Shown here in pieces: positions 45,550 through 54,146 of a DNA stretch of 64,000 bases. Position 1 is the first letter of the stretch. Each line of letters starts with the position of its first letter. The notes under the pieces are model-generated. The model was not told the origin of the DNA. It saw only the letters and a program-made list of their open reading frames with translations, and made no database searches. The DNA is from Faecalibacterium prausnitzii (lineage in GTDB: Bacteria > Bacillota > Clostridia > Oscillospirales > Ruminococcaceae), in assembly GCF_003287495.1 (NCBI RefSeq), contig NZ_PRLE01000003.1:310001-374000 (forward strand), given 5' to 3'. A program made the position numbers and the translations under genes.

Positions 45550-45834
45550 TCATTTTTTGGCCCGGATGGCTTCCACACCCTCGGGCAGGGGCCGTTCCGC
45601 ACGCCGTTTCAGCGCGGCGGGGGACAGCTCCGAAAGATAGACCGTGTCCACCGGGGCATCGGCCAGCACATAGCTCTGGGGCAGCTCATCCGAGAGGCTG
45701 ACCACCGCCCCATGCTTCTGGGCGTAATTGAGGAACTCCCGCCCCCGGGGAGAGATGGTGGTCGTCTCCAGATTGAAGATGCCGATGACGTCCCGGTCGT
45801 TCAGGACATAATCCCGCCCCAGATGAAGATACAT
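45550..45834 (-). CDS. remB: RemB-like DUF370 protein
   Basis: 94 residues; DUF370 fold (MYLHLGRDYVLNDRDVIGIFNLETT, SLSDELPQSYVL) and position between recF and gyrB match YaaB/RemB of Bacillus. RemA/RemB-type proteins are DNA-binding matrix regulators; RemB function is less clear. A C-terminal arginine-rich helix (PAALKRRAERP) could bind nucleic acid. AAGAGG precedes ATG. Confidence 0.85.
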   Translation of the reverse strand: MYLHLGRDYVLNDRDVIGIFNLETTTISPRGREFLNYAQKHGAVVSLSDELPQSYVLADAPVDTVYLSELSPAALKRRAERPLPEGVEAIRAKK

Positions 45835-45886
45835 ACAAGCCTCTTTTCTGATGCGCCCTCTCAGACGCTGACGCAGGAGCCAGGTC

Positions 45887-47008
45887 TTATGCCTTGCTCA
45901 GGACACCGCCGTTCATCCGGTAGACCTCGCCGTCCGTTTTGAGGAACGCGGTGTCGTCGCAGCTGGTAACGAACGTCTGCTTTTCCCGCATCCGGGTCAG
46001 CAGATACTGCTTGCGGCCATCGTCCAGCTCACTGAGCACATCGTCCAGAAGCAGCACCGGGTGTTCCCCGGTAATGGACGCAGCCGCTGCCGCCTCCGCC
46101 ATTTTCAGACTCAGGACGACGCTCCGCTGCTGTCCCTGGCTGGCAAACACTCTGGCGGGCTGGCCATCCAGCAGCAACTCCAGATCTTCCCGGTGGGGGC
46201 CGCAAAGGCTCTGCCCGGCCCGGAGCTCTTCGGCCTGGCGGGCTTTGAGCAGGGCCGCCAGGCCGCCCGGCTCAAACTGAGCCGCATACCGCAGGGTGAG
46301 CCGTTCGGCTCCCCGGGAAAGCTCCTCATAATTGGCGCAGGCCAGCGGAGCCAGCTTTGCAAGGTACGCCCGCCGCCGCTGCTGGATGGCCTCGCCCTGG
46401 AGGGCAAGCTCCTTGTTCAGCACTTCCAGCAGGGCTGCTTTTTCCGCATAGGGGCGCTCCGGCGCAGTCGAAGAGCGGCGCAGCAGCGCGTTTTTCTGCT
46501 GCAAGACCCGGACATAGCGGCGGTAGATGGTCAGGTAGCCGGGGTAAAGCTGGCAGAGGGCAGCGTCCAGAAATTTTCGCCGCCCCTCCGGCGCGCCCTT
46601 GACCAGGCTCAGATGCCCGGGGTCAAAGACGACAGCCGGAAAACTGCCTGCCAGGCTTGCGGCCCGCTTGGGCGGTGCCCCGTTTACCGAGGCTGTCCGG
46701 CCCGGGCGTGGGGAATCCGGTGTGCCGATGGTCAGGCGGACACGGGTCGGGTCATCCGGCTCCTGTTCGTCTTTTTGTGCACGCTGGGTGGACGCTTCCA
46801 GTACCGCGAACGGTTCGCCCCGGCGTACCAGCTCGGCATCCTTGCCGCCCCGGAAGCTCTTGCCGCCGGTGAGCAGCCAGATGGCCTCCAGCAGGTTCGT
46901 CTTGCCCTGGCCGTTGTTGCCGCAGAGGACGGTCAGCTCCCGGCCGGGGGTAAGGCTGGCGGAAGCGATGTTCCGGTAATTCTGGACTTCAAGTGAGAGC
47001 AGACGCAT
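45887..47008 (-). CDS. recF: DNA replication and repair protein RecF
   Basis: 373 residues. SMC-like ABC ATPase: Walker A GNNGQGKTNLLE (about 30-41), signature-like FASQGQQRSVVLSLKMAE, Walker B PVLLLDDVLSELD. Loads RecA at gaps with RecOR. Its ATG directly follows the TAA of rlbA, so the two are coupled. Confidence 0.96.
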   Translation of the reverse strand: MRLLSLEVQNYRNIASASLTPGRELTVLCGNNGQGKTNLLEAIWLLTGGKSFRGGKDAELVRRGEPFAVLEASTQRAQKDEQEPDDPTRVRLTIGTPDSPRPGRTASVNGAPPKRAASLAGSFPAVVFDPGHLSLVKGAPEGRRKFLDAALCQLYPGYLTIYRRYVRVLQQKNALLRRSSTAPERPYAEKAALLEVLNKELALQGEAIQQRRRAYLAKLAPLACANYEELSRGAERLTLRYAAQFEPGGLAALLKARQAEELRAGQSLCGPHREDLELLLDGQPARVFASQGQQRSVVLSLKMAEAAAAASITGEHPVLLLDDVLSELDDGRKQYLLTRMREKQTFVTSCDDTAFLKTDGEVYRMNGGVLSKA

Positions 47009-47224
47009 TTACTGCCCCTGCCCGACTTCGATACTCTGGCCATCCAGCTCCACCACATCGCCCGCGCGGCATTTTTTGCCCCGCATGGTGCAGACTTCGC
47101 CGTTGACTTTGACGGCCCCGCCCTGCACCAGCTCTTTGGCCTCGCCGCCCGTCTCGCACAGGCCGGCGTATTTCAGCAGGGCGTCCAGCTTGATAAATTC
47201 CGTATGGATGAGAATTTTCTGCAT
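47009..47224 (-). CDS. rlbA: S4-domain RNA-binding protein RlbA/YaaA
   Basis: 71 residues forming a single S4 domain ([36 protein letters not shown]). In Firmicutes this gene sits between dnaN and recF, as here. An RNA-binding role, probably at the ribosome, is inferred from the fold. Confidence 0.9.
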   Translation of the reverse strand: MQKILIHTEFIKLDALLKYAGLCETGGEAKELVQGGAVKVNGEVCTMRGKKCRAGDVVELDGQSIEVGQGQ

Positions 47225-47235
47225 AATATTGCCTC

Positions 47236-48342
47236 TTAATCGTTCTTGAAGCGGACGGGCAGGACCAGGTACAGGAAGTCATTGCCCTCAGCAGGCAGGA
47301 CCTTGACCGGGCTCAGGGGGCCGCTGATCTCCATTTTGACCTGCTCGGTCCGGGCGTTGCGGAGCGCGTCCAGCAGGTAACGGTTATTGAAGCCGATCTC
47401 CACCTCTTCGCCCTCGCACTCGGCGCGGAACTCATCGACGACGCGGCCCAGGTTGGTCTGGCAGCGGACGACGACTTTACCATTTGTAAAACTGATGCGG
47501 AGGGGATTTTTTAAACGCTCTGTAATAATCAGAGAGGCGCGCTCGATGGTCTCGATGAACTCTTTTGTGTCCAAAGTCACCCGTGTCCGGCTGCCGGAGG
47601 GGATGACATTGTGGTAGTTGAGGAACTCGCCCTCGATCAGGCGGCTCATGATGGTGTAACCGGCAGCCATGAAGACGACATAGCGGCGGTTGGCGCAGAT
47701 GTGCACCAGCTCCTCGTCGTCGTTGGGCAGCAGGTGGGCCACTTCGGTCATGGTTTTGCTGGGCACGATGATCCGGATGTCCTTGACGGCAGTGACCGGC
47801 CGCTCGACGATGGCCAGGCGGTAGCCGTCCAAAGCCACGACGGTCAGTTTGTCGGGCTCGATCTCAAACAGCTCGCCGGTATGGGCCGGTTTTTTCTCGT
47901 CCTGGCTGACGGCATACAGGGTGCGGTCGATCATGTCCCGCAGCACGCCGGTGGGGATGGTCAGAGTCTCCTCGGCGCCGGTATTGGGAAGCTCGGGGAA
48001 GTCGGTCGCGGCCATGGACTGGATCTCAAACTGGGCAACACCACTCTGGATCGTGGTTTTTCCGTTGTCCGCTGACTGAATAGTGATCTGGCCGGCAGGC
48101 ATCCGGCTGATCATGCTGCTGAGCAGCTTTGCGTTCAGCACGATCTCACCGGGCTCTTTGACGTTCGCTTCAATGGTGGTCACGATGCCCATTTCGAGGT
48201 CGTAGCCGGTCAGAGTCAGCTGGAACCCCTCGGCTTTGAGTAAAATGCCCTCCAGTACGGGAATGGTAGAGCGCAGGGTGACTGCTTTGGAAACGCCGTC
48301 AATGGCCGCGCTCAGGAGGGTCTTGTCGCAGATGATGTTCAA
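47236..48342 (-). CDS. dnaN: DNA polymerase III beta sliding clamp
   Basis: 368 residues. Three clamp domains; typical blocks [39 protein letters not shown], and the C-terminal [22 protein letters not shown]. The family start corresponds to TTG 48342 (LNIICDK), nine bases after AGGAGA; an upstream in-frame ATG at 48390 has no site. Follows dnaA across a 397-base gap. Confidence 0.95.
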   Translation of the reverse strand: MNIICDKTLLSAAIDGVSKAVTLRSTIPVLEGILLKAEGFQLTLTGYDLEMGIVTTIEANVKEPGEIVLNAKLLSSMISRMPAGQITIQSADNGKTTIQSGVAQFEIQSMAATDFPELPNTGAEETLTIPTGVLRDMIDRTLYAVSQDEKKPAHTGELFEIEPDKLTVVALDGYRLAIVERPVTAVKDIRIIVPSKTMTEVAHLLPNDDEELVHICANRRYVVFMAAGYTIMSRLIEGEFLNYHNVIPSGSRTRVTLDTKEFIETIERASLIITERLKNPLRISFTNGKVVVRCQTNLGRVVDEFRAECEGEEVEIGFNNRYLLDALRNARTEQVKMEISGPLSPVKVLPAEGNDFLYLVLPVRFKND

Positions 48343-48739
48343 CTTGGTTTCTCTCCTTTTTTCGGATGGTATCGGAGAAAGCTGCCCCAAAAGCGGTGGA
48401 CATTTTCTCTCGATCTATATTGAACTTGTTGTAGTAACCGTAGTAGGGAGTGGGGAACTTGTGGAAAACTCCGGAATGTCTTGGCGGGATGCCGGGGTTT
48501 CGGTTTCCACGGGTTTGTGAATCGGGTGTGAAAGAAATGTTGAAATGGGGAAGCCGCGGGTTCTTTCCACTTCCCATGTGGAATCTGAGCGTTGAATGTT
48601 GAAAACTCCGTGGAAAGAGTGGAAAGATTCGGCCCAAAACCACTATATCTTGTTCTGTTTTGCACCAATTGTGCGTAAAACTCCCCATATTTTGGGTTTT
48701 ATCCCCCTTAAAAGTCGGACTTTTCAGCCCGCGCGGGTG
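48343..48739. other. dnaA-dnaN intergenic region, part of the origin
   Basis: 397 bases without a gene. Contains TGTGGAAAA (48460-48468, one mismatch to the DnaA box complement) and several weaker GTGGAAAG/TTTCCAC motifs, with AT-rich patches near 48640-48710. Probably one of the two DnaA-box clusters flanking dnaA. Confidence 0.45.
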
Positions 48740-50062
48740 TCAGGCCTTGACGTTTTTGATGATGTCGCTGACCGTCTCCCGCAGGTGCTGGTCGTTCTTC
48801 ATGTCCCGCTCCATGGTCTTGAGGGAGTAGACGATGGTGGAATGATCGCGGCCCGAGAACTCCCGGCCGATCTCCTCCATGCTCATTCCGGTGACTTCGC
48901 GCAGGATGTAGATGGCCACGCGGCGGGCGGAGGCCACGTTGGCGTTCCGCTTGGTGCCCCGGATATCGGCAGGGGAGACGTTGAACGTGCGGGAAACCTC
49001 GCCCACGATCTTCTCGATGGTGACGGGCACGGGCTGGGTCTCGTTGAGGATGTCCTTGATGGCGTTCTGTGCCACGCTGATGACGGGCTGGATGCCCTCC
49101 AGCATGTAATAGGCGTTGAGCTTTTTGACAGCGCCCTCCAGCTGGCGGATGTTGTTTTTCAGGTGGTTGGCGATGAACTCGGCCACGTCCTCGGGCAGAT
49201 CCAGGTGGAGCAGCTCGGCCTTGCGCTTGACGATGGCCACGCGGGTCTCAAAATCCGGCGGCTGGACATCGGCGGTCAGGCCCCACTCAAAGCGGGTGCG
49301 CAGACGCTCTTCCAGGCTCTTGATCTCCTTGGCCGGGCGATCAGAGGCGATGACGATCTGCTTGTGGGCATCGTGCAGGGAATTGAACGTGTGGAAGAAC
49401 TCTTCCTGGGTGGACTCCTTGCCGGCGATGAACTGGATATCGTCCACCAGCAGCAGGTCGGCCACGCGGTATTTCATCCGGAAGTCCTCGGTGCTGCCGG
49501 CGCGGATGGCGGCGATCAGCTCGTTGGTGAACTGCTCGCAGGTGACGTACATGATGACAAAATCGGGGTGGGTGCGCTTGATCTCGGTCTGGATGGCCGT
49601 CAGCAGATGGGTCTTGCCCAGGCCGGAGCCGCCGTAGATGAACAGCGGGTTATAGGCCCCGGAGGGGTTGGCGGCAACCGCCTGCGCCGCAGCAAACGCA
49701 AACTGGTTGGAGGGGCCTTTGATGAAGTTTTCAAACGTGAACTCATAGTTGCCCTGGGGGGAGGCGGGGTTGGCCTCGTACTGCTGGGCAAGCACCACCT
49801 CGTGGGGCGGGGTGCTGGGCACCACCAGCGTGATGTCCACATCAAAGCCCAGCACGGTCTTAAAGGCTTCCTTGAGCAGGCCAAGGTAGCGGTCCGTGAC
49901 GATCTTGCAGATAAAATCGTTCCGCACCGAAAGGGTGATGTGGCTCGAGTCCTCAAAGCTGATGGGCTCGAGGCCGTCGATATAGAGATTATAAGTCGGC
50001 TCGGCCATCTGCGTTTTGCAATAGGCCTGGGCGGCTTCTAAAACGTCCTTGAAAGAATCCAT
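48740..50062 (-). CDS. dnaA: Chromosomal replication initiator DnaA
   Basis: 440 residues. Domain I (1-90), short linker, AAA+ domain with Walker A GGSGLGKTHLL, Walker B LLVDDIQFI, ISM region, and domain IV with GRDHSTIVYSLKTMERD for DnaA-box recognition. Initiates replication at oriC. ATG 50062 follows GGAGTGG. Promoter at 50112-50140. Confidence 0.98.
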   Translation of the reverse strand: MDSFKDVLEAAQAYCKTQMAEPTYNLYIDGLEPISFEDSSHITLSVRNDFICKIVTDRYLGLLKEAFKTVLGFDVDITLVVPSTPPHEVVLAQQYEANPASPQGNYEFTFENFIKGPSNQFAFAAAQAVAANPSGAYNPLFIYGGSGLGKTHLLTAIQTEIKRTHPDFVIMYVTCEQFTNELIAAIRAGSTEDFRMKYRVADLLLVDDIQFIAGKESTQEEFFHTFNSLHDAHKQIVIASDRPAKEIKSLEERLRTRFEWGLTADVQPPDFETRVAIVKRKAELLHLDLPEDVAEFIANHLKNNIRQLEGAVKKLNAYYMLEGIQPVISVAQNAIKDILNETQPVPVTIEKIVGEVSRTFNVSPADIRGTKRNANVASARRVAIYILREVTGMSMEEIGREFSGRDHSTIVYSLKTMERDMKNDQHLRETVSDIIKNVKA

Positions 50063-50331
50063 AAAACATCCACTCCATTGAAGTTTTCAACAATGCTGCT
50101 GATACCAGGTTAGTATACCACAAAAATCTCCCTGCGTCTATATTACTATAAGGTAATTTATAATACATAAGAAAAGACGCATCTGCGCCTTTGTGCGGCC
50201 CTTGTGGGAGTACACGAAAAAGAGCACAAGATGTTGTGGATGAAAAGTTTTCCACGGGAAACGGGTGAAAAAGTTGAAAGATTTTTCACAGCCGTTTTTC
50301 AAAAAAGTTTGCAGGAAAGAGAAAAAAATGC
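50063..50331. other. oriC: oriC candidate between divergent dnaA and rpmH
   Basis: The point where gene orientation switches from leftward to rightward. Includes TGTGGATGA (50235-50243, one mismatch to the box) and TTTTCCACG (50248-50256), with an AT-rich tract (50140-50180) that could unwind. Confidence 0.5.
50112..50140 (-). promoter_or_regulatory. Promoter of dnaA
   Basis: Minus strand TAGACG (50135-50140), 17-base spacer, TATACT (50112-50117). Confidence 0.55.
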
Positions 50332-50361
50332 TTGACAGAATGGGATAGTGTGCGATATACT
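50332..50361 (+). promoter_or_regulatory. Promoter of rpmH
   Basis: TTGACA (50332-50337), 18-base spacer, TATACT (50356-50361), about 80 bases before the ATG. Confidence 0.75.
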
Positions 50362-50443
50362 GTTGAATTGCAAGCCTGTCCCCATTTGGGACTCACAGAA
50401 TGACCCCAATCAGGGGACGAGTTTTTACGGAGGATACAAAACC

Positions 50444-50578
50444 ATGAAGAGAACTTTTCAGCCCAAGAAGCGTCAGCGCAAGGAAGTTCATGGCTTTCTG
50501 ACCCGCATGAGCACCAAGAACGGCCGCAAGGTCATCAATGCTCGTCGTGCAAAGGGCCGCAAGAGCCTGACTGTCTGA
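50444..50578 (+). CDS. rpmH: 50S ribosomal protein L34
   Basis: 44 residues, entirely the L34 sequence ([41 protein letters not shown]). GGAGG precedes the ATG. Classical head of the rpmH-rnpA-yidD-yidC-jag string. Confidence 0.99.
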   Translation: MKRTFQPKKRQRKEVHGFLTRMSTKNGRKVINARRAKGRKSLTV

Positions 50579-50624
50579 TCTGAGCCCGCGTGGCAATGGG
50601 TCAGCGCAGAACTGAACATGCGCA

Positions 50625-50662
50625 AAAGACCGCTGATATTGAATTGGCGGTCTTCTTTTTTA
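50625..50662 (+). terminator. Terminator after rpmH
   Basis: AAGACCGC/GCGGTCTT stem with CTTTTTT; probably partial, allowing read-through to rnpA. Confidence 0.75.
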
Positions 50663-50817
50663 TCCAATTGTGCGTTTTAACTAAAAAGTTTCGCAAGAAT
50701 TGTACCAGAAAAACGCCCGGACAGACTTTCCTTGCGGGCGTTTTTTTGCTATACTGACAAATGAGCTTTGCCTTTGTGCAGGGCTTGTTTGATTCTCGAA
50801 GAGGGAGGCGCCAACAA

Positions 50818-51216
50818 ATGCGCTATCGTCCCATCCGCCGCAACGCGGAGTTTGGCCGCGTGTATGCCCGCGGCAAGTCTTATGTCAACCCGGCGCTGGT
50901 GCTCTACGTCCTCAAAACACGGGGCAAAAAGACCCGCGTGGGCCTGACGGCCACCAAAAAGATCGGCCACGCCGTCCAGCGCAACCGCGCCCGCCGCGTG
51001 ATGAAAGCCGCCATTGACGAGCATCTGGATTACAACATCGGCGGCTATGACCTCATCTTTGTGGCCCGGGGCATGACCCCCCGCCTCAAGAGCTGGCAGC
51101 TCTCCAGCGTGGTGGCCAAACTGTTTGCCCAGGCCGGCCTGCCGGATAAGGCAAAGCAGCCGGGTGCCAAGCCCCCTGCCACGGTCCCCCCGGCCCGCAG
51201 GCCGGAAAGCGAGTGA
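50818..51216 (+). CDS. rnpA: Ribonuclease P protein component
   Basis: 132 residues from ATG 50818 (GAGGGAGG upstream); a longer in-frame start at 50761 has no site. RnpA features: [25 protein letters not shown] and the RNR motif [18 protein letters not shown]. Forms RNase P with the catalytic RNA (not in this window) to mature tRNA 5' ends. A proline-rich tail is unusual but short. Confidence 0.95.
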   Translation: MRYRPIRRNAEFGRVYARGKSYVNPALVLYVLKTRGKKTRVGLTATKKIGHAVQRNRARRVMKAAIDEHLDYNIGGYDLIFVARGMTPRLKSWQLSSVVAKLFAQAGLPDKAKQPGAKPPATVPPARRPESE

Positions 51217-51515
51217 ACCCGCTCTTGGCATGGTCCCGCCGTGCCCTGTGCGTGCCCATCCGCTGGTATCAGAAGTGGATCAGCCCGGGACTGGGGCGCA
51301 ACTGCCGTTTTACCCCCTCCTGCAGCCAGTATGCCATCGAGGCCATCCAGACCCACGGCTGCATCAAGGGGCTGCTGCTGGCCGCTGCCCGCATTGCCCG
51401 GTGCAACCCGCTGGGCCGCTGGGGCTACGACCCCGTGCCGGAGCCCGGCCGCTGGCGCAACCCGGCCCGGAAGCTTTCTCCGGCCAGACTGTTTTCCACA
51501 AGACACGGAAAATAA
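51213..51515 (+). CDS. yidD: Membrane protein insertion efficiency factor YidD
   Basis: 100 residues starting at GTG that overlaps the rnpA stop. YidD signature: [34 protein letters not shown], with [14 protein letters not shown]. Amphipathic, membrane-associated helper of YidC. Confidence 0.95.
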   Translation: MNPLLAWSRRALCVPIRWYQKWISPGLGRNCRFTPSCSQYAIEAIQTHGCIKGLLLAAARIARCNPLGRWGYDPVPEPGRWRNPARKLSPARLFSTRHGK

Positions 51516-51524
51516 GTGGAAAAC

Positions 51525-51636
51525 AAACCTCTCCGTCACGCCTGCGGCGTGCCACCCGTTCCCCTTTCGGCACTTACGTGCCACCTCCCCCGGCCGGGGG
51601 AGACTTTCCGAACAGGGGAGGGGGAGCCGAAAGGCG
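51525..51636. repeat. Palindromic intergenic repeat, copy E
   Basis: AAACCTCTCCGTC head, then the segment CCCCTTTCGGCAC..GTGCC..CTCCCCCGGCCGGGGGAG, the near-exact reverse complement of the corresponding segment of copy A. Lies between yidD and yidC. Confidence 0.65.
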
Positions 51637-51734
51637 ATTCAAATTTGCTTCTTGTGACGCGCTGCGCTGTGGACAGGCGTCCTTCGATAAAAATAACCGC
51701 TCCGCGCCACAGACGGGGCAGAATGGACGAAGCT

Positions 51735-52808
51735 ATGAACCCTTTATACATCCTCGGCGTGCCACTCGGTTATGTGATGGAGTGGATCTACAAGCTGATC
51801 CCCAACTACGGCTGGGACATCATCCTCTTCACCCTGCTCATCAACATCGTGAAGACCCCCCTCCAGCTCAACCAGCAGAAAAACACCGTCCGGATGTCGG
51901 CATTCCAGCCGATGATCGCGGACATCCAGAAAAAGTACAAGGATAAGCCCGAAAAGCAGAATGAAGAGATCATGAAGCTGCAGCAGGACTTCGGCTACAA
52001 CCCCATGTCCGGCTGTGCTCCCATGCTCATCAACTTCCTGGTCATGTTCGGCGTTATTGAGGTCGTGTACCGCCCGCTGCAGCGCATCTTCCACATCGGT
52101 ACCGCTGCCATGAACGCGGCTGGTGATGCCTTGACGGCCCTGGGCATCGGCTTTACCACTGTTACCCGCGACACCAACATCATCGCGCAGGTCATGGCGG
52201 GCGAGTCCACCGTGACCAGCGCCTTTACCGCCGACCAGGTCAGCACCATCACCGAGTTTGGCCAGCACATGGATTTCTTTGGCATCGACCTGACCCGTGT
52301 GCCTCAGTATAACCTCTCGGCCGATAACCTGCCCCTGCTGATCCTCCCCATCCTGGCCATCGTTACCATGTTCATTTCCACCCACATCAGCATGAAAGCC
52401 TCCGGCCAGCAGATGCAGGGCAGCATGAAAGCGACCATGTATATGATGCCCCTGATGTACCTGTTCTTCTGCTTTACCGTGCCCTGCGCGTTCTCTCTGT
52501 ACTACGTCATTTCCAACGTCATCATGACCGTGCAGACCCAGGTCATGCGCAAGATCTACGACCCCGAAAAGGTCAAGGAAGAGGTCATGGCTGAGATCGC
52601 CGCCCACCGCAAGGAGCAGAAGCGCGGTGTGAAGAGCACTACCCTCAAGGTCAAGGACGAAAAGACCGGTGAGATCGTGGAAAAGAATGTCTCCGCCAGT
52701 GAGATGAACAAGCGCCGCCTGGAGTATGCCCGCCAGCTGGACGAGGAAAAGTACAAGGACGAGCGCACGGTCCCGCTGAGCGAGCTGGAAAACAAAAAGG
52801 AGGACTGA
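51735..52808 (+). CDS. yidC: YidC/Oxa1 membrane protein insertase
   Basis: 357 residues. Core YidC fold: WDIILFTLLINIVKTPLQLNQQK, ADIQKKYKDKPEKQNEEIMKLQQDFGYNPMSGC (cytosolic hairpin with charged patch), LPILAIVTMFISTHISM, MPLMYLFFCFTVPCAFSLYYVISN. No lipobox or cleaved signal, unlike many Firmicute SpoIIIJ proteins. Start choice: ATG 51735 (MNPLYILG, family-like); ATG 51723 would add four residues. The C-terminal 90 residues are highly charged. A 4-base gap plus RBS leads to khpB. Confidence 0.95.
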   Translation: MNPLYILGVPLGYVMEWIYKLIPNYGWDIILFTLLINIVKTPLQLNQQKNTVRMSAFQPMIADIQKKYKDKPEKQNEEIMKLQQDFGYNPMSGCAPMLINFLVMFGVIEVVYRPLQRIFHIGTAAMNAAGDALTALGIGFTTVTRDTNIIAQVMAGESTVTSAFTADQVSTITEFGQHMDFFGIDLTRVPQYNLSADNLPLLILPILAIVTMFISTHISMKASGQQMQGSMKATMYMMPLMYLFFCFTVPCAFSLYYVISNVIMTVQTQVMRKIYDPEKVKEEVMAEIAAHRKEQKRGVKSTTLKVKDEKTGEIVEKNVSASEMNKRRLEYARQLDEEKYKDERTVPLSELENKKED

Positions 52809-52815
52809 CCGTATT

Positions 52816-53961
52816 ATGATCCGTACTCAGGAAGCAACCGGCAAGACGGTTGACGAAGCCCGCGCCAACGCCTGCGCCAAGCTGGGCGTGCAGGCCGACG
52901 ATATCAACGTGAGCTATGAAGTGCTGGAAATGCCCCAGAAGACGGGCTTTCTGGGCCTGAAGCTGACCCCCGCCAAGGTCCGCGTGACCGTGGAGGAGGC
53001 AGACCCCGTTCCCGCGGCACCCGTGGTGGAAGAAAAGGCTGCTCCGGCTCCTGTGGCCGAGGAGCCCAAGGCAGAGGAGAAGACCCCTGTGGAGGAAGCT
53101 CCCGCCGCCCCTGCAGCAGAAGAAGCTCCCGCCGCGCAGCCTGTGGAAGAGGCGGCGGCAGAGGCTGCCCCTGCTGAGGGCGAAGAGGTGGAAGTGCCCA
53201 TCAATATCGAGGAGAACAACAAGGTCAAGGCCGCTGTGGACTATCTGCGTGAGGTCATCGCGCGGATGGGCGTGGAGAACGTGACATTCAGCGCCGTGCA
53301 GAAAGGCGAGGCTACCATCATCCGTCTGGATGGCGAGAAGCTGGGTGCTCTGATCGGCCGCCGCGGCGAGACCATGGAGAGCCTGTCCTATCTGGCAAGC
53401 CTGGTGGCAAACCGCCTGGAGGGCGATTACATCAAGCTGGGCCTGGATGTGGCCGGCTACCGTGATAAGCGCGAGAGCGACCTGACCGCTCTGGCGCAGC
53501 GCATTGGTGCCAAGGTCCGCAAGACCGGCCGCAGCTTTGCCATGGAGCCCATGAACCCCTATGAGCGCCGCATTATCCACTCTGCCATCGGCAAGATGGA
53601 GGGTGTCCGCAGCGAGAGCAAGGGCGAGGGCCGTGACCGCCGTGTGGTCATCTACTCCACCGCTCCCGACGCACAGACCGAGAACACCTACGGCGAGCGC
53701 CGCGGCCGTGGCGGCCGTCCCAATGGCCGTCGTCCGGGCGGCAATCGCGGCGGCTACCGTGGTGGTGACCGCAATGAGCGCGGCGGCCGTTCCGGCGGTT
53801 ATCGCGGAGGCCGCAGCGGCAACCGTGGTCCCCGCGGCTCCAGCGTGCCGGAGCGCACCTATGCACCCCGTGACGCGGAGAGTGCCGCCCCTGTGGCACC
53901 CAAGCGCACCGAGCGCGTGGATGATTTTGCTGATCTGAGCTTCGGCAAGATCGAGCTGTAA
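52816..53961 (+). CDS. khpB: KhpB/Jag RNA-binding protein with RGG-rich C-terminal tail
   Basis: 381 residues. Jag_N domain (1-60, ATGKTVDEARANACAKLGV), an Ala/Glu/Pro linker (62-135), a KH domain with GxxG loop in LIGRRGETMESL (about 175-185), an R3H domain (RKTGRSFAMEPMNPYERRIIHSAI) and an extra 85-residue tail rich in RGG/GYRGG/GGR (RRGRGGRPNGRRPGG, GGYRGG, GGRSG). The KH-R3H plan is standard for KhpB, an RNA chaperone partner of KhpA; the RGG tail is not. Co-transcribed with yidC. Terminator at 53973. Confidence 0.95.
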   Translation: MIRTQEATGKTVDEARANACAKLGVQADDINVSYEVLEMPQKTGFLGLKLTPAKVRVTVEEADPVPAAPVVEEKAAPAPVAEEPKAEEKTPVEEAPAAPAAEEAPAAQPVEEAAAEAAPAEGEEVEVPINIEENNKVKAAVDYLREVIARMGVENVTFSAVQKGEATIIRLDGEKLGALIGRRGETMESLSYLASLVANRLEGDYIKLGLDVAGYRDKRESDLTALAQRIGAKVRKTGRSFAMEPMNPYERRIIHSAIGKMEGVRSESKGEGRDRRVVIYSTAPDAQTENTYGERRGRGGRPNGRRPGGNRGGYRGGDRNERGGRSGGYRGGRSGNRGPRGSSVPERTYAPRDAESAAPVAPKRTERVDDFADLSFGKIEL

Positions 53962-53972
53962 TTTGGATCTTG

Positions 53973-54008
53973 AGAGCCCCTTTCCCGGCCGGGAAAGGGG
54001 CTCTTTTG
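53973..54008 (+). terminator. Terminator of the yidC-khpB operon
   Basis: AGAGCCCCTTTCCC stem and complement around GGCC, then TTTT. Confidence 0.9.
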
Positions 54009-54146
54009 GATGCTTGGGAAACTTGTCTAAATTTGCGGGAGATTTTTCTCCAGGTTGTCCATTGTAAAGAGTCAGACTAAAGCTTTATACTAGGAGCACG
54101 GAGCGCTTTGGAAATTTGAACCCCAAAGCAGAAAAGAGAGGATATT

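Noticed and set aside
48560-48580. CTTCCCATGTGGAATC as a fourth parS site
   Set aside because: Only the central ATGTGGAA part matches; the outer bases of the palindrome do not.
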